A stretch of 64,000 bases of DNA from Phalacrocorax aristotelis (Eukaryota; Chordata; Aves; Suliformes; Phalacrocoracidae): NCBI RefSeq assembly GCF_949628215.1, contig NC_134276.1, positions 31,560,226 to 31,624,225 on the forward strand. Direction: 5' to 3'. Under the pieces are notes generated by a model. That model made no database searches. It saw only the letters and a list, made by a program, of their open reading frames with translations, and had not been told where the DNA came from. The position numbers were made by a program, and so were the translations under genes. Shown here piece by piece: positions 51,501 through 61,700 of the stretch; position 1 is the stretch's first letter; each line of letters opens with the position of its first letter.

Positions 51501-51989
51501 AATACTACTTGCAGGAACTCTTCCCTCTTCCCCCCATTAGAAGAAATTAATTGCTACTGTAACCTGTTATTCCCATATCAGGAATTAAAAATTCCACTTA
51601 TTGATTAAATACCTGATAAAGAAACTTATTTATCCCTAGACAAGTAAGAAAACCGTTTGCAATTACAAGTTTGATAGGGCTTGGGGGAAAAAAAATCAGA
51701 ATTTGATTTAGCTAAATTTATATGTATAATAAGCAGCAGCAAATATAACAGTTCAACGTAACCTGAGTACCAAGCCTAACAAGTAAGAAAACAGAATACA
51801 AGTGGATTTAAGTATTAAGGGCAATATTAACTTCACATTTTACTAGACCTCAAGCACACACGTTACTTACAGGTCTGCTGCGGTATGATTATGTTGGAGA
51901 GGCAGATTGAGAGTGGAAGTGGGCTCAGGCTGATCAGTTTGGCCTTCTCGTTCTTTTGACTGCTTGATAAGATCAAACAGAGGTGACCC
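45478..51989 (-). CDS. RB1: Retinoblastoma-associated protein pRB, 3' part (exons 18-27)
   Basis: Minus-strand coding exons in transcript order: 51989-51871, 51439-51294, 50586-50441, 49872-49768, 48722-48609, 48517-48351, 47433-47403, 47074-46932, 46464-46415 and 45551-45478. All are GT-AG and phases match, giving 1095 nt, 364 residues and TGA. Sizes (119, 146, 146, 105, 114, 167, 31, 143, 50, 74) equal human exons 18-27 as I recall them, except exon 23 with one extra codon. The product represses E2F/DP-driven S-phase genes in the nucleus and is switched off by CDK phosphorylation. This part carries the pocket spacer, pocket B with the LxCxE-binding residues ([13 protein letters not shown]), the S/T-P cluster, a bipartite nuclear localisation signal (KR...KPLKRLR) that includes the cyclin/PP1 docking KRLRF, and the C-terminus SEEK. 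The first 17 exons lie beyond the window. RBL1 and RBL2 are excluded by close match throughout and by the RCBTB2 neighbour. Confidence 0.97.
46415..46464 (-). CDS. RB1: RB1 exon 26
   Basis: 50 nt, identical in length to human exon 26. It encodes [16 protein letters not shown] and the first base of the next codon. The acceptor is gcctgcag and the donor gtgagt. Confidence 0.97.
46932..47074 (-). CDS. RB1: RB1 exon 25 (nuclear localisation signal)
   Basis: 143 nt. It encodes [16 protein letters not shown], then the bipartite basic signal [17 protein letters not shown], whose KRLRF end matches the cyclin and PP1 docking site, then [11 protein letters not shown], where human has the caspase site DEAD/G. 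The P1 aspartate is kept, but P2 is Gly here. The donor is gtaaga. Confidence 0.97.
47403..47433 (-). CDS. RB1: RB1 exon 24 (31-nt microexon)
   Basis: 31 nt encoding [10 protein letters not shown], the same length as human exon 24. The acceptor is tttggcag and the donor gtgagt. It is too short to be seen as an open frame but is fixed by phase on both sides. Confidence 0.97.
48351..48517 (-). CDS. RB1: RB1 exon 23 (CDK site cluster)
   Basis: 167 nt, one codon longer than the 164 nt I recall for human. It encodes [20 protein letters not shown] then [20 protein letters not shown] and [10 protein letters not shown]. Serines matching human S780, S788, S795, S807 and S811 are all followed by Pro, and the T826 equivalent (MTP) is kept. 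The T821 position is Ser-Pro here. The extra residue is in the PAGNN segment. The donor is gtaggt. Confidence 0.96.
48609..48722 (-). CDS. RB1: RB1 exon 22 (end of pocket B)
   Basis: 114 nt encoding [20 protein letters not shown] then [18 protein letters not shown]. The Tyr-Asn pair of the LxCxE-binding groove (human Y756 and N757) is present. The next residue is Leu, where I recall Ser in human. The donor is gtaagc. Confidence 0.97.
49768..49872 (-). CDS. RB1: RB1 exon 21 (pocket B, LxCxE groove)
   Basis: 105 nt encoding [19 protein letters not shown] and [16 protein letters not shown]. It includes the Cys-x-x-Tyr-x-x-x-Lys residues matching human C706, Y709 and K713. The acceptor is tttaacag and the donor gtatgg. 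Confidence 0.97.
50441..50586 (-). CDS. RB1: RB1 exon 20 (pocket B)
   Basis: 146 nt, entering two bases before a codon boundary. It encodes [20 protein letters not shown] then [20 protein letters not shown]. The arginine matching human R661 is kept within LFFRLL, where human has LCERLL. The acceptor is ttctcaag (AAG type) and the donor gtaaca. Confidence 0.97.
51294..51439 (-). CDS. RB1: RB1 exon 19 (pocket spacer into pocket B)
   Basis: 146 nt. It encodes [19 protein letters not shown] then [19 protein letters not shown] and [10 protein letters not shown]. Serines matching human S608 and S612 keep their Pro. The rest of the spacer is diverged and Pro-rich, with two added Thr-Pro pairs. The donor, AAAAAAG/gtttgt, is weak. 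Confidence 0.96.
51871..51989 (-). CDS. RB1: RB1 exon 18 (pocket A end and spacer)
   Basis: 119 nt, the same as human exon 18, starting in phase 0. It encodes [20 protein letters not shown] then [19 protein letters not shown]. The leading Ser-Pro matches human S567. The acceptor is tttctag and the donor gtaagt. It is the most upstream RB1 exon in the window. Confidence 0.97.
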
Positions 51990-54579
51990 CTAGAAAAACG
52001 ACAGTAACATTACATTATACTGAGAATAGACAACCACGCCTGACAGATTTGGTTCCTTCTTTAAAATCAACCCCCCAAAATATGACCCTGAACAGAAAAT
52101 TAATGCTTTGAAATACTTCGAAACACTCATATTTTGCTAGATAAATTTTAACTACTTAACCGATAAATTTTAACTATTAAATATACCAAATGCTTTTCTG
52201 TTTCAATAGCAGTCCATTAGATATAGCCTAACTGCAGAGTTGAGACAGTTGTATTCTAGAGTCTCTTATTACTTCCTATTAAATAGCCATTCCTGAAAAG
52301 CAATACAAGCAAACACATAAATCACATTTTCAGAAAAAAACCAAACCAAAACAAAACCAAACCCATATCAGTGACTAAAAGTTACTGCTGTATCTAGTGT
52401 CAATCCATTTCTGCTACAACATCTACCCAATAGTGATAATATACACAATGCAATCATAACTCATCGAACTGCAGCAGGGACTATTCAGATCCCTACAGCC
52501 ACCTCTGGCAAAAGTTATAGTCCCTCACATTTAGTCTCTGCCCTCATGCCCAAAACAAAAAACCATTTTGATTTCAGGTCAATTATCAGGACTTTAGGCA
52601 AGGCAGCTGGAATACGTCTGAACCTACTCGGAGCCTGAGGCAGGAGGTGATGCAGAGAGGAGAGGATGTAAGTGGAACGGAGGAGGTTCTGGCTGAAGCA
52701 ACATTAGTACTACTGCTGACATGAGCAATAAACAGCAGTCTTGCAGAAACAAAACCTGAGGCTTTTGCTGCTTGTGTGTCACATAGAGAGTAGAATTATG
52801 CTTAAACAGCAAGACTGCATGGGAAAATACTTTGGTACCATATTTATAAAAAATTTTGAAAACACAGGGTTGCTGGCTTCTGGGTTTTTTTATATTCATT
52901 AAACAGGAGACTCATCCTTGAGCACAATGTTGCCTTCCAACTGTGTAGCATCAGAACTCCAGAAGCAACAGAAAAACATCTGATTAGCAATTATCTGACT
53001 TCTTGGGGGGAAAGCAGTGTCCGTAAGACTGGGAATGAAGTCGGCAAAACCAGATATTCAGCATTTTCCTCCAAATGATCCCCCAAAAGACAGCAGTAAA
53101 ATCATTCAGCTCAACACTTTGTATGTAATGCATTGTCTGATTGTCCACGGTCTGTTTGATCCTACAAAGGCATGCTACCAGTGTTAAAATATGATGGCAC
53201 AGATGACAAATCTGTAGCTACAATAAGTAACAGGAGCACAGCACACATGTAAAGCAAGCCACATCACCTGGCTAAGTCAATAAGAGGCGGCCTAGTAAAA
53301 CTAGGCTAGATTTACCAAAATTAAAACTCGCATTAAGACTTTCCTCATTTAGCCTTATTTCTAAAAAAAAGAGCACTTTTCTTCTGAAGTGCAGCAATTA
53401 GAAATTCAGAACCTTAAGATGAGAGTGACTTGAGATTTACAATTTTTCGCATTGTGTAATATTTACATTATGATTTTGGCAATACTGGAGCTGTCTCAAC
53501 CATAACAGAAAGACATCAGTTACTGACTCATAACCACATAGTTATTTCTCCATTTCTCAACCAGATCAGCTCTCAGGCTGCTTTGCATCATCTCTCCCTG
53601 GACTCAGGAGTGCACACTTCTCACTTGCTCCTTTCAGCACTGCCCTTACTGGAAATAGAGACATGACCTTCTCCATTTCTCATTCTTCTGGCCACTTGTA
53701 CTCTTCCTTTTTATTATTCCCATCAGCATTTCACTATGCCATGAAGAATCCAAGTTTCTTTCCCAGAGCAATCCCTAATTCATTGCTGAAATATTTATTG
53801 ATACCTTGACTAAGAGTGAATCCTGCTTCATTAATTTCACATTTTAGCTATAAATGACTGAGAAACGATTGTTTTCAGTGAAGCATCAGTAGGAAGAAAA
53901 GGGATTGGTAAAGGGGAATGAGAGGTCAAGAAATAGAAGCAAAAGTTACTATTTTTGAAGCCAGTACTTGAGAAGAGCAGTTTGAGGCCCTCTCTCAACC
54001 CTGCTCCTATTTTCACTACGCAGAGTGTGATTCAATTAGGTAAGGCATGGGGACACAGCAGCTTGCTACCTATGGAAGGGGCCTGCCTACTTTTGCATTA
54101 TTTCCACTCCTCCTCTTCTACTTGCCAGCCCTGACAATCAGTCAACCTCTGCACAGGTCAATTCAATGCACTAAACCAGCAGAAAGTTAACACAAAAAGC
54201 AAAACCAGATTTAAGCCAGCTCTCCAGAGAACCATAAGTAAAACCGGAACAGGCATTAAGAAAAGGCAGGGCAGCAACACTGCAAAGGCTGGGAGCAAAG
54301 CAGGAAAGAGCAGAAAATTGAGAGTACCATATGTCCCATATTAACTGACAACGACGTGTTCAATCAGCTGACTGGCATGCAAAGCTTTACCCTAGAGGAA
54401 TTTATGAAACCTCCTGCTGCTTCCCATCAGTTAGATGAACTACAGTTGGCAAGAGAATATTCGTTGTGTAGAAACATCTTCTTATAGAGACCAAGTAGCA
54501 ACATGCAACTAGCCCAATATATCTTTTTGGCTCCCACAAACACTAAATGGCACTGTGGTTAAAAATGTGTCCAGATAAA

Positions 54580-55350
54580 TGGGGTGTCAAGATAAATGCA
54601 AGGTCCTGCACCTGGGGAAGAACAACCCCATGCACCTGTACAGGTTGGGGGCTGACCTGGAAAGCAGCTCTGTTGAGAAGGACCTGGGAGTGCTGGTGGG
54701 CAGCAAGGTGACCATGAGCCAGCAACGTGCCCTTGTGGCCAAGGTGGCCAACGGTATCCTGGGCTGCATTAAAAGGAGTGTGGCCAGCAGATCAAGAGAG
54801 GTTATCCTCCCCCTCTACTCTGCCCTAGTAAGACCACATTTGGAGCACTGTGTCCAGTTTTAGGCCCCCAGTTTAAGAAGGACAGGGAACTGCTTGAGCA
54901 AGTCCAGCAGAGAGCTACCAAGATGATCAGGGGACTGGAGCATCTCCCTTATGAGGAAAGGCTGAGAGACCTTGGTTTGTTCCGCCTGGAGAAGAGAAGA
55001 CTGAGGGGGGATTTCATAAATACCGATAAATATCTAAAGGGTGGGTGTCAGGATGATGGGACTAGGCTCTTTTCAACAGTGCCCAATGACAGGCCCAGGG
55101 GCAATGGGCACAAGTTGGAACACAGGAAGTTCCACCTCAATATGACAAAAAACTTTGTTCCTGTGAGGGTGCCAGAGCAGCGGAACAGGCTGCCCAGGGA
55201 GGCTGTGGAGTCTCCTTCTCTGGCAATATTCAAAACCTGCCTGGATGCGTTCTTGTGCCCCCTGCTCTGGGTGTGCCTGCTCATTCAGGGGGGTTGGACA
55301 GGATGATCTCCAGAGGTCCCTTCCAACCCCTGCCATTCTGTGATTCTTTT
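54580..55350 (+). mobile_element. CR1 LINE, 5'-truncated copy
   Basis: The + strand reads through the C-terminal part of the CR1 ORF2 reverse transcriptase-like protein ([49 protein letters not shown], then IRGLEHLPYEERLRDLGLF and FKTCLDAFL) and ends in the CR1 3' tail: gatgatctccagaggtccct, then ATTCTGTG ATTCTTTT at 55335-55350. A TAG stop at 54861-54863 and a frameshift just after it break the frame, so the copy is dead. It is antisense to RB1. The left end is approximate, and no target duplication is evident, as is usual for CR1. Confidence 0.95.
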
Positions 55351-58300
55351 GTCACCCAGCTGGTCCCCAGCAGCATCAGCAATGGAGGTATGTGAAAAAG
55401 CACTGACTCAGCGCATGCCCTTGGGCAAAGCACGGTGGGGCTGCCTACCCTGACTGCAAAAACTTTTGTCAGCGCTGCAGTTCCACAAGCAGGAAAAGGT
55501 TATTTAGTTTTCAGACCTGGTGAAATTTAAGGTGGGCATTCTGCCGATCACAACTTCCACCTTACAGCTGACAGGGCTTTAGATGAAGCCTTCTGCGCTC
55601 TTTCTCCAGGGACCCCTACCACTCTTGCTGGTAGCCTTCCAAATGCACAGCCATGTAAGTTGGAGAACAGAAGTAGGTGCTATGCTGATGAGACTGGTGC
55701 CTCACACAAAAAACAACCAAACAAACAAGAAAAAAACCACCCCAGAGAATGCCATAATGTAGAAACATGCAGAAGCAAGTTTTCTCAAATGCACCTACAC
55801 CCACCCTGCAAAACTCATGGGTTTAATTACAACCTTACCTCCTTTCTTTATATGAAACACAAAACAGACTTCTATTTAGCAAATCTAAAATGCATTCTGC
55901 AGCTTGCAGGGAGTTTTCAAGCTTATCAGGGCAAACTCTGTTCAGCTTCAGTCCCGCTACTTGGTATTCAACAATCTACCTCTCACTCGAACGAGCGAAA
56001 TATAATGTCATTAACCAGACAATCACCAGTCCTCTAAGTAGTAGTCACAAAAGAACTTTAACCCCTGGGTCCAGCTTTATCGAACAGGAATGTTTATCAG
56101 TAACGTGTTTCTAAAGTGGCATTATTCACACTATCTTTTGCAAATTTTATATTGCTTTTTTAAAGCTTTTAAGCAGCATTTCAGGTCAACAGGTCAACTC
56201 CAATGCATTCCTTTCACATGAAAGGAGTTTTGCACAGCTTTTCCTTTAATTTAATGCTCAGTAAGTGATTAATGTTACTAGATGAAGCCACGGAATAAAT
56301 TTTACTAATTAAGTGAAATGCTGCTTTTCCTTTGAAACTTCCCTGCAATGGCTAGAGAAGCCCCATTTTATTAGTGTGAAAAGGGAGAAAGCAGTTAAGG
56401 CCTAAAATTTCTCAGGATCAAACAGCCACTGGCATCAGAATGAAGACGACGACTGCAATTTGACTCAGTCCCTCTCACACTACCCAGTGCTAACTATACC
56501 TCTGCAACACTAAACTCTGTGAATTAAGCCGGACTTTGTCGAGTGAGCCTCTGCAGGATGCTTCCCTGCACCAACACCCGCATCGCAGGCGCCTGCGGTG
56601 ATTTTTTCCCCCAATCTGAGAGCTCCTTTTATGGACAAAAGAGGCAGAATTTCTTGTTGGCTAATCTTTGTTTGGCTACAGTAAAACCACAGGACACACA
56701 GGTGCTTCCCCGCTTCCTGATCTCTACATCAGCTCTTCCCCAACAACGTGTTTAACTGGACTTCGGTTTCCTTGAAAAGATTAAACAAAAGAGCTAAATC
56801 CTTAAATACAGACAACAGCTACCCTGGGGTTTGGGTGTAGCCCACTGACTACAGAGGAAGTCCCTGAGCAGCTTTACTCTCAGCCGCGCTAATCAGCAAT
56901 TCGCAGTATTTTAAAACTGCTTTTGTCTTTGCTTTCTATTGCTTTACTGTTTTCATCATTCCTCAATCACCATTTATCAGGAAATCATAATTTGCTAATC
57001 AATTACCAGGTTTTAGTTATTTGTCCACAATAACTGTTAATGCAGTGTTTACTATTAAACAATATATATCTCTCCATGCCAAGCTCCCTTGCAGTTACCT
57101 TTTTGTTGCTTTGGGTTTTGGTTGCCTTTTTTTTTTTTTTTTGGTTCTTCATTTATAATCAACACCACCTCAGATTATTGAATCAGTCAACACAATACAT
57201 AACATTAAGAAATGTTCTTCTTCATAATATGCTAAAAGGTGGCTGTGATTTTGCAAGGCAAAACAAAGCCAATGTAGAACTGACAGCTTTGGAATGGAAG
57301 TGCAAGGACTGGATCGGCACGAGCTATTTCCACTCCTCTTTCCCATGACAGACCTGCACACTCAGATTGTTGACTTTTGTTTGCAATTGTATTTTCAGAA
57401 GCGTCATGTGAAAATTAATATTCAGATTTCTGAAATAATTTAGGCCTGCCAAAACAAAATGTATTTCACAGTCTAAATTTAAATAGTATTTAAAATGAAA
57501 ACACAGTAAGATAAAGGACCGTGTTTTAAGTTCAAACATGAGTTGTGTTATATAAATAATGATCCTATTAGGGCTCGTTCTTACAAAATGTGTAAAGAAA
57601 AACATTAGCAACTGCAGTGTTAACAGTTTAATTCAGGTAAGAATACTGTCAGATCTGCTTTTAACTCCTTAGAGCAAATATATGTTTAATACCAATCCTA
57701 TTCCTACCTTACTGATCTCCAGCATTTAAAATCAAATAATATTATCATCAAGCTTTGTGAGGATCTCCTTTTATCTAAATGCATAGTATGCACAGGGGGA
57801 AAAAGGCATAAAAGAAAGAGTGACTGTTAGTTAGTTCTGGTCATTGGAGAACAATATATTGACAGGTTTTTCACACAAGAGACTTAGACACTCACTACAG
57901 AGGAATTGACAAGGACATACTGGTACACATCCAAATCTTAAAAACTCTGATTACCTGAAGTCCTCGACACAAAGCACATGAGCAGCTGACCTGGAAGCAG
58001 GTATCCTAGCCTCAAGCCTGTTAGGAGTTTTCAAGTTCAGTTCTCTCATGTTCCAGTTTCTTATAAAATATCTATTGTACCAAAAAAAAGAATAACTGCT
58101 CTCTGCTCTGGCAAATAGGACCCATTGTGGAAATGTGGAGCCAGTTTAGGTGGTCTCTAGTGTATACACATACTAATATGAAATCAAGCATCTATAATGG
58201 GAGAATGGAGATTTCCTATTAAAAGTTATTTGAAGGCCTAGTAGAAAAGGAGTTCAAATCTCTTCAGTCACAGAAAGATAGGCAGGTCACCACAGCATGT

Positions 58301-58697
58301 ATATGCATCTTAAACTTGTGTGGCTCTAAATAATGCTGCAAATCCATTCTCTTTGCAGTTCTGTAACAACCTAGGCTTCCTCAAAAGCCTCTGGAGAGAC
58401 CTGGCAAATCTTGGTAGAATTCAGAAATTATTTCAGAACAATCAATACCACAGTTTTCAACCCCTCCACAACCAAAGTTGCTCTTCACCAGAGGGTTTTG
58501 TATTAACCAATTATCTATGTTTTACAGAGCCTCTCAGTAAAGGTCCATGGGGCCACCTCACTGCAGGATACAAGAACATAATCAAAATATGCTTCTTAGA
58601 AATGGAGAAGGATGCATGTGAAAACAGCCATCAAACTTCCGAGAGGTCCACCACATGCCTTCCCCAGAATTTATGGGAAGTGTGGAGACAGATTAAA

Positions 58698-58736
58698 AGA
58701 AACAAAACAAAAAACAAACAAACAAAAACAAAAAAC
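58698..58736. repeat. AAAC/AAAAC simple repeat
   Basis: A run of aaac and aaaac units inside RB1 intron 17. Simple sequence; it accounts for the Lys/Thr/Asn-rich end of the 157-codon + strand frame at 58320-58793. Confidence 0.85.
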
Positions 58737-61700
58737 CACCAACCAACTCAAGACGCGTATCACAGCAACACAAACAGTCAACAGGCACAATGAGATATTT
58801 GGAGTGATAGCTACTTTTAAAAAGAGCAGCAAATTCAAGCTAAATTAAAAAGTGAAACAAACTTAAAGATGACCCAGGGATTCCAGTAATTTTTTTTCTG
58901 CAGTGTTTAAATTCCAGCCATAAAGATTAAAGACTTCCTGTGTTAAGATAGTGACTAATACTATTGGTATATTAAAAAATATTAAACAGGTTGATGATAA
59001 CGCTTTGCAAATAGGGAAACTACTGACACTGCTATTGCTTTGTAGCTCTGCAAACCAATCGCCAGTTGACTACTAAAGACTCCTGCTCCTATTTGCCAGA
59101 CCTGTGAGCCTAACTTTTTAAAAATCACTTTGAAAGGAGTTTTGAAAGACAGTCTATGAGCGGAACTACATTTTTATTCAACTATTTTGTTTAAACAACT
59201 CAGGATGACCCTGGGAAGACTGCTGCTACGCAGCTTGCAGTAGGCTCTTTCTGCTCAAGATCCACACAACTCACAGCACTTTTTATAAAGAAAAAGAATG
59301 GCTCGCTGAGTAACTAAGGAGTTAATATTCAGCACATTAAAGCCTTAACTACACAGATACTCTAAGTCGGTACAAGCCGGTATTCCAACAAAAGACAGTC
59401 CCAAACTTCTCCCTCCTTCCTCCCCATCATCCCCAAAATGCCTCTTGTGTCAGCAGAGTTAGAGATCTGGTCCAGGGAACTGAGGTGGTGGTGTCATTGG
59501 TTTTATTTAGTTGAAGGGGTTTTTCGTTGTGTTATGTAAACACATTTGGCAGGGGAGGCCTTAATTCTACATTCAGAGCAACTCCCCTATGCAGTTCATC
59601 TTATAGCAATGCAAGTGTTTGCATTCTGTCAAATCAAGAGACAGAAATGAGCAGCTGGAGGATGACATGAGACACCATCTTTCAGTGGCAGTACCAGGGC
59701 AGAGAGAGGGAAGTCAGTCATGCCTCACAAATTCCCAGGTTTCTCCGCTAAAGCAGTCAACACATCTTTGAATGGGGTCATCCTGCAGAAGATCTCCAGA
59801 TCAGAGGCTCCTGACAGGCTTCTTTAGGTAAGGCTCTTCAGATAAAGAAAGTGCTGCCATAGGGCAGATGGGAATGCAGTTACGGGTTAAACGAGAGATA
59901 TTGAAAGTATGAAAAAAATGGCCAATTTTCACAGTGGACAGAGGTTATCAGTGAAGTCTCATGCTTTCTACTGGGACTACTGCTGTTCAACATTCACAAA
60001 TGACAGGGAAATGTGGCAGAGGCAGGTTAGAGAAGGCTGCTAGAAGCACAAAATTATTCTGTTTTAGGAAAAAAAAAACTCACTGAAAAAAAATCTCATG
60101 ACTTCCAATGACTGGATGATAAAAAAGCTGTAAAAGTCAGTGATGATAAAAGCAAACATAATGATCAGAAGAAAATGACCTTAACTTTACATTTTTAAAA
60201 AAAAGGTTCTAACGTTACCATTATTTAAAAAAAAAAATTTAGTGTCATTCTGAAAGCACCAACTCAAAGCTCAAAAGTCAGTTTAAAGAATTATTAGCAA
60301 AATAACAGAACAGAGTTATCGTTATGCCAGTAGAGTAGCCCATGGATTATCAGAGTCACCAAACTAAATTACCAGGCAACAGGACTGAAAGCAAAAACCA
60401 ACTACTTCATTGTACAGCTCAACTGTGGAAGTAACTGCTACAAAACGTGAATGTGGAAAATCCACTTTGCTTCAAAAGACAACTGCACACCAGATCCACA
60501 AAGCACTTCAGAATACAATAATCCTTACAATGGGGTTTTTGCAGAACATTATCCAAGCAAATAGCATTGTAGGCTTGTCCTCCACATGTTTTTTTTCCCC
60601 AAAGCAATTGCTATGAGGCTCTTCCAGATAGATCTGTGCTCTGCACCAGCAGTGGTGCTACAGAAACAATTTATCTGAAGTGATTAGCATATTTATTACC
60701 TAGCTCCCCGGTGTAACCAGGCTTCAATATCACTAATTGTTGGACAAACCCTACTTCAAGATTTTTAGGTGAAAGCCAAAGGTCTCAAAGACAAACTCCA
60801 CTGATACCAGTTTTACCCCCTCTCCACACAAGAAATCATGTACAATACATAAACTAAAACCCACTCGACGTGAACCATTTGACTGTCAGAAATTATATCA
60901 GCCAGCAACAAAATACCCTGCCAAAAATCCTGAGTCTGAGAACTGTATCAACCTTAAACTGTGAAAACACTACGGAGTATTAAGACTTTCAGTACAGGAA
61001 GTAGAGAAGAGATGCTTTAAAGGACCATTACATTAACTAACATCACACAGTATTAAAAGCAACACTTCTATAGTTATTTCCATATATTAAAAGGCAAAGG
61101 AGCAACACAGCACTCAAGCACTTTTTTCAAAAGAACTTTTGGGTCACAAAATGCCAATCTCAGTAAAAATAATTTATTTACATAATTACTATAACAACCA
61201 ATCAAACATTGTCACAGTACCACATCACTCTTCCTAGGAGTTTCATTTTTAATTGATTTACACAAATCAAGTTCCCAGAACAACAATTCAGAGCAGTTCC
61301 AGGAACTATTTTTCCAACTACAAGTGGAGACATGACAACGACACACCACTTTGAGATTTTTCTGTTAAAGCCAGTAATTCAGTTTCAAGTCTCATGTTCT
61401 TTCCGGTTTCTCATAAACTGGACAGATTTAGGTACAATGTACCACCAACAATTCCCTTAATCCAGCTAAAAGTGGTAAATGTGCCAGCAGACTCTGTAGA
61501 CAGCAGTTTCTCAAAGAGCAGGACAGTATCTCTTACCAACAGAACCAAGGAGTCAATGAATTATGAATTGAACAAAAAAGAGTACAACAGGTAATGCGCA
61601 GAGGTTGTGGATGAGCACGTACAGAAAGACCAACTCTCTAGAAAAAGTAACATTAGCTAGGGGATGGTATGTGTCCTGAAACCATTAAGAGCAGGCTGCT

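Larger units (their letters stand above)
45552..51870 (-). other. RB1: RB1 introns 26 to 18 (interspersed non-coding)
   Basis: The intervening introns are short for a vertebrate: 863, 467, 328, 917, 91, 1045, 568, 707 and 431 nt going from intron 26 up to intron 18. The 91-nt intron 22 (48518-48608) is near the practical minimum. They contain homopolymer runs (for example A15 on the + strand near 46501) but no mobile element or gene that I recognise. Confidence 0.85.

Noticed and set aside
54923-55306. 127-codon open frame as a host gene
   Set aside because: It is the C-terminal part of the CR1 protein, shifted in frame from the part before it, so it belongs to a dead LINE copy.
58320-58793. 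157-codon + strand open frame
   Set aside because: Its end is an AAAC simple repeat and the rest has no recognisable domain. It lies in RB1 intron 17.
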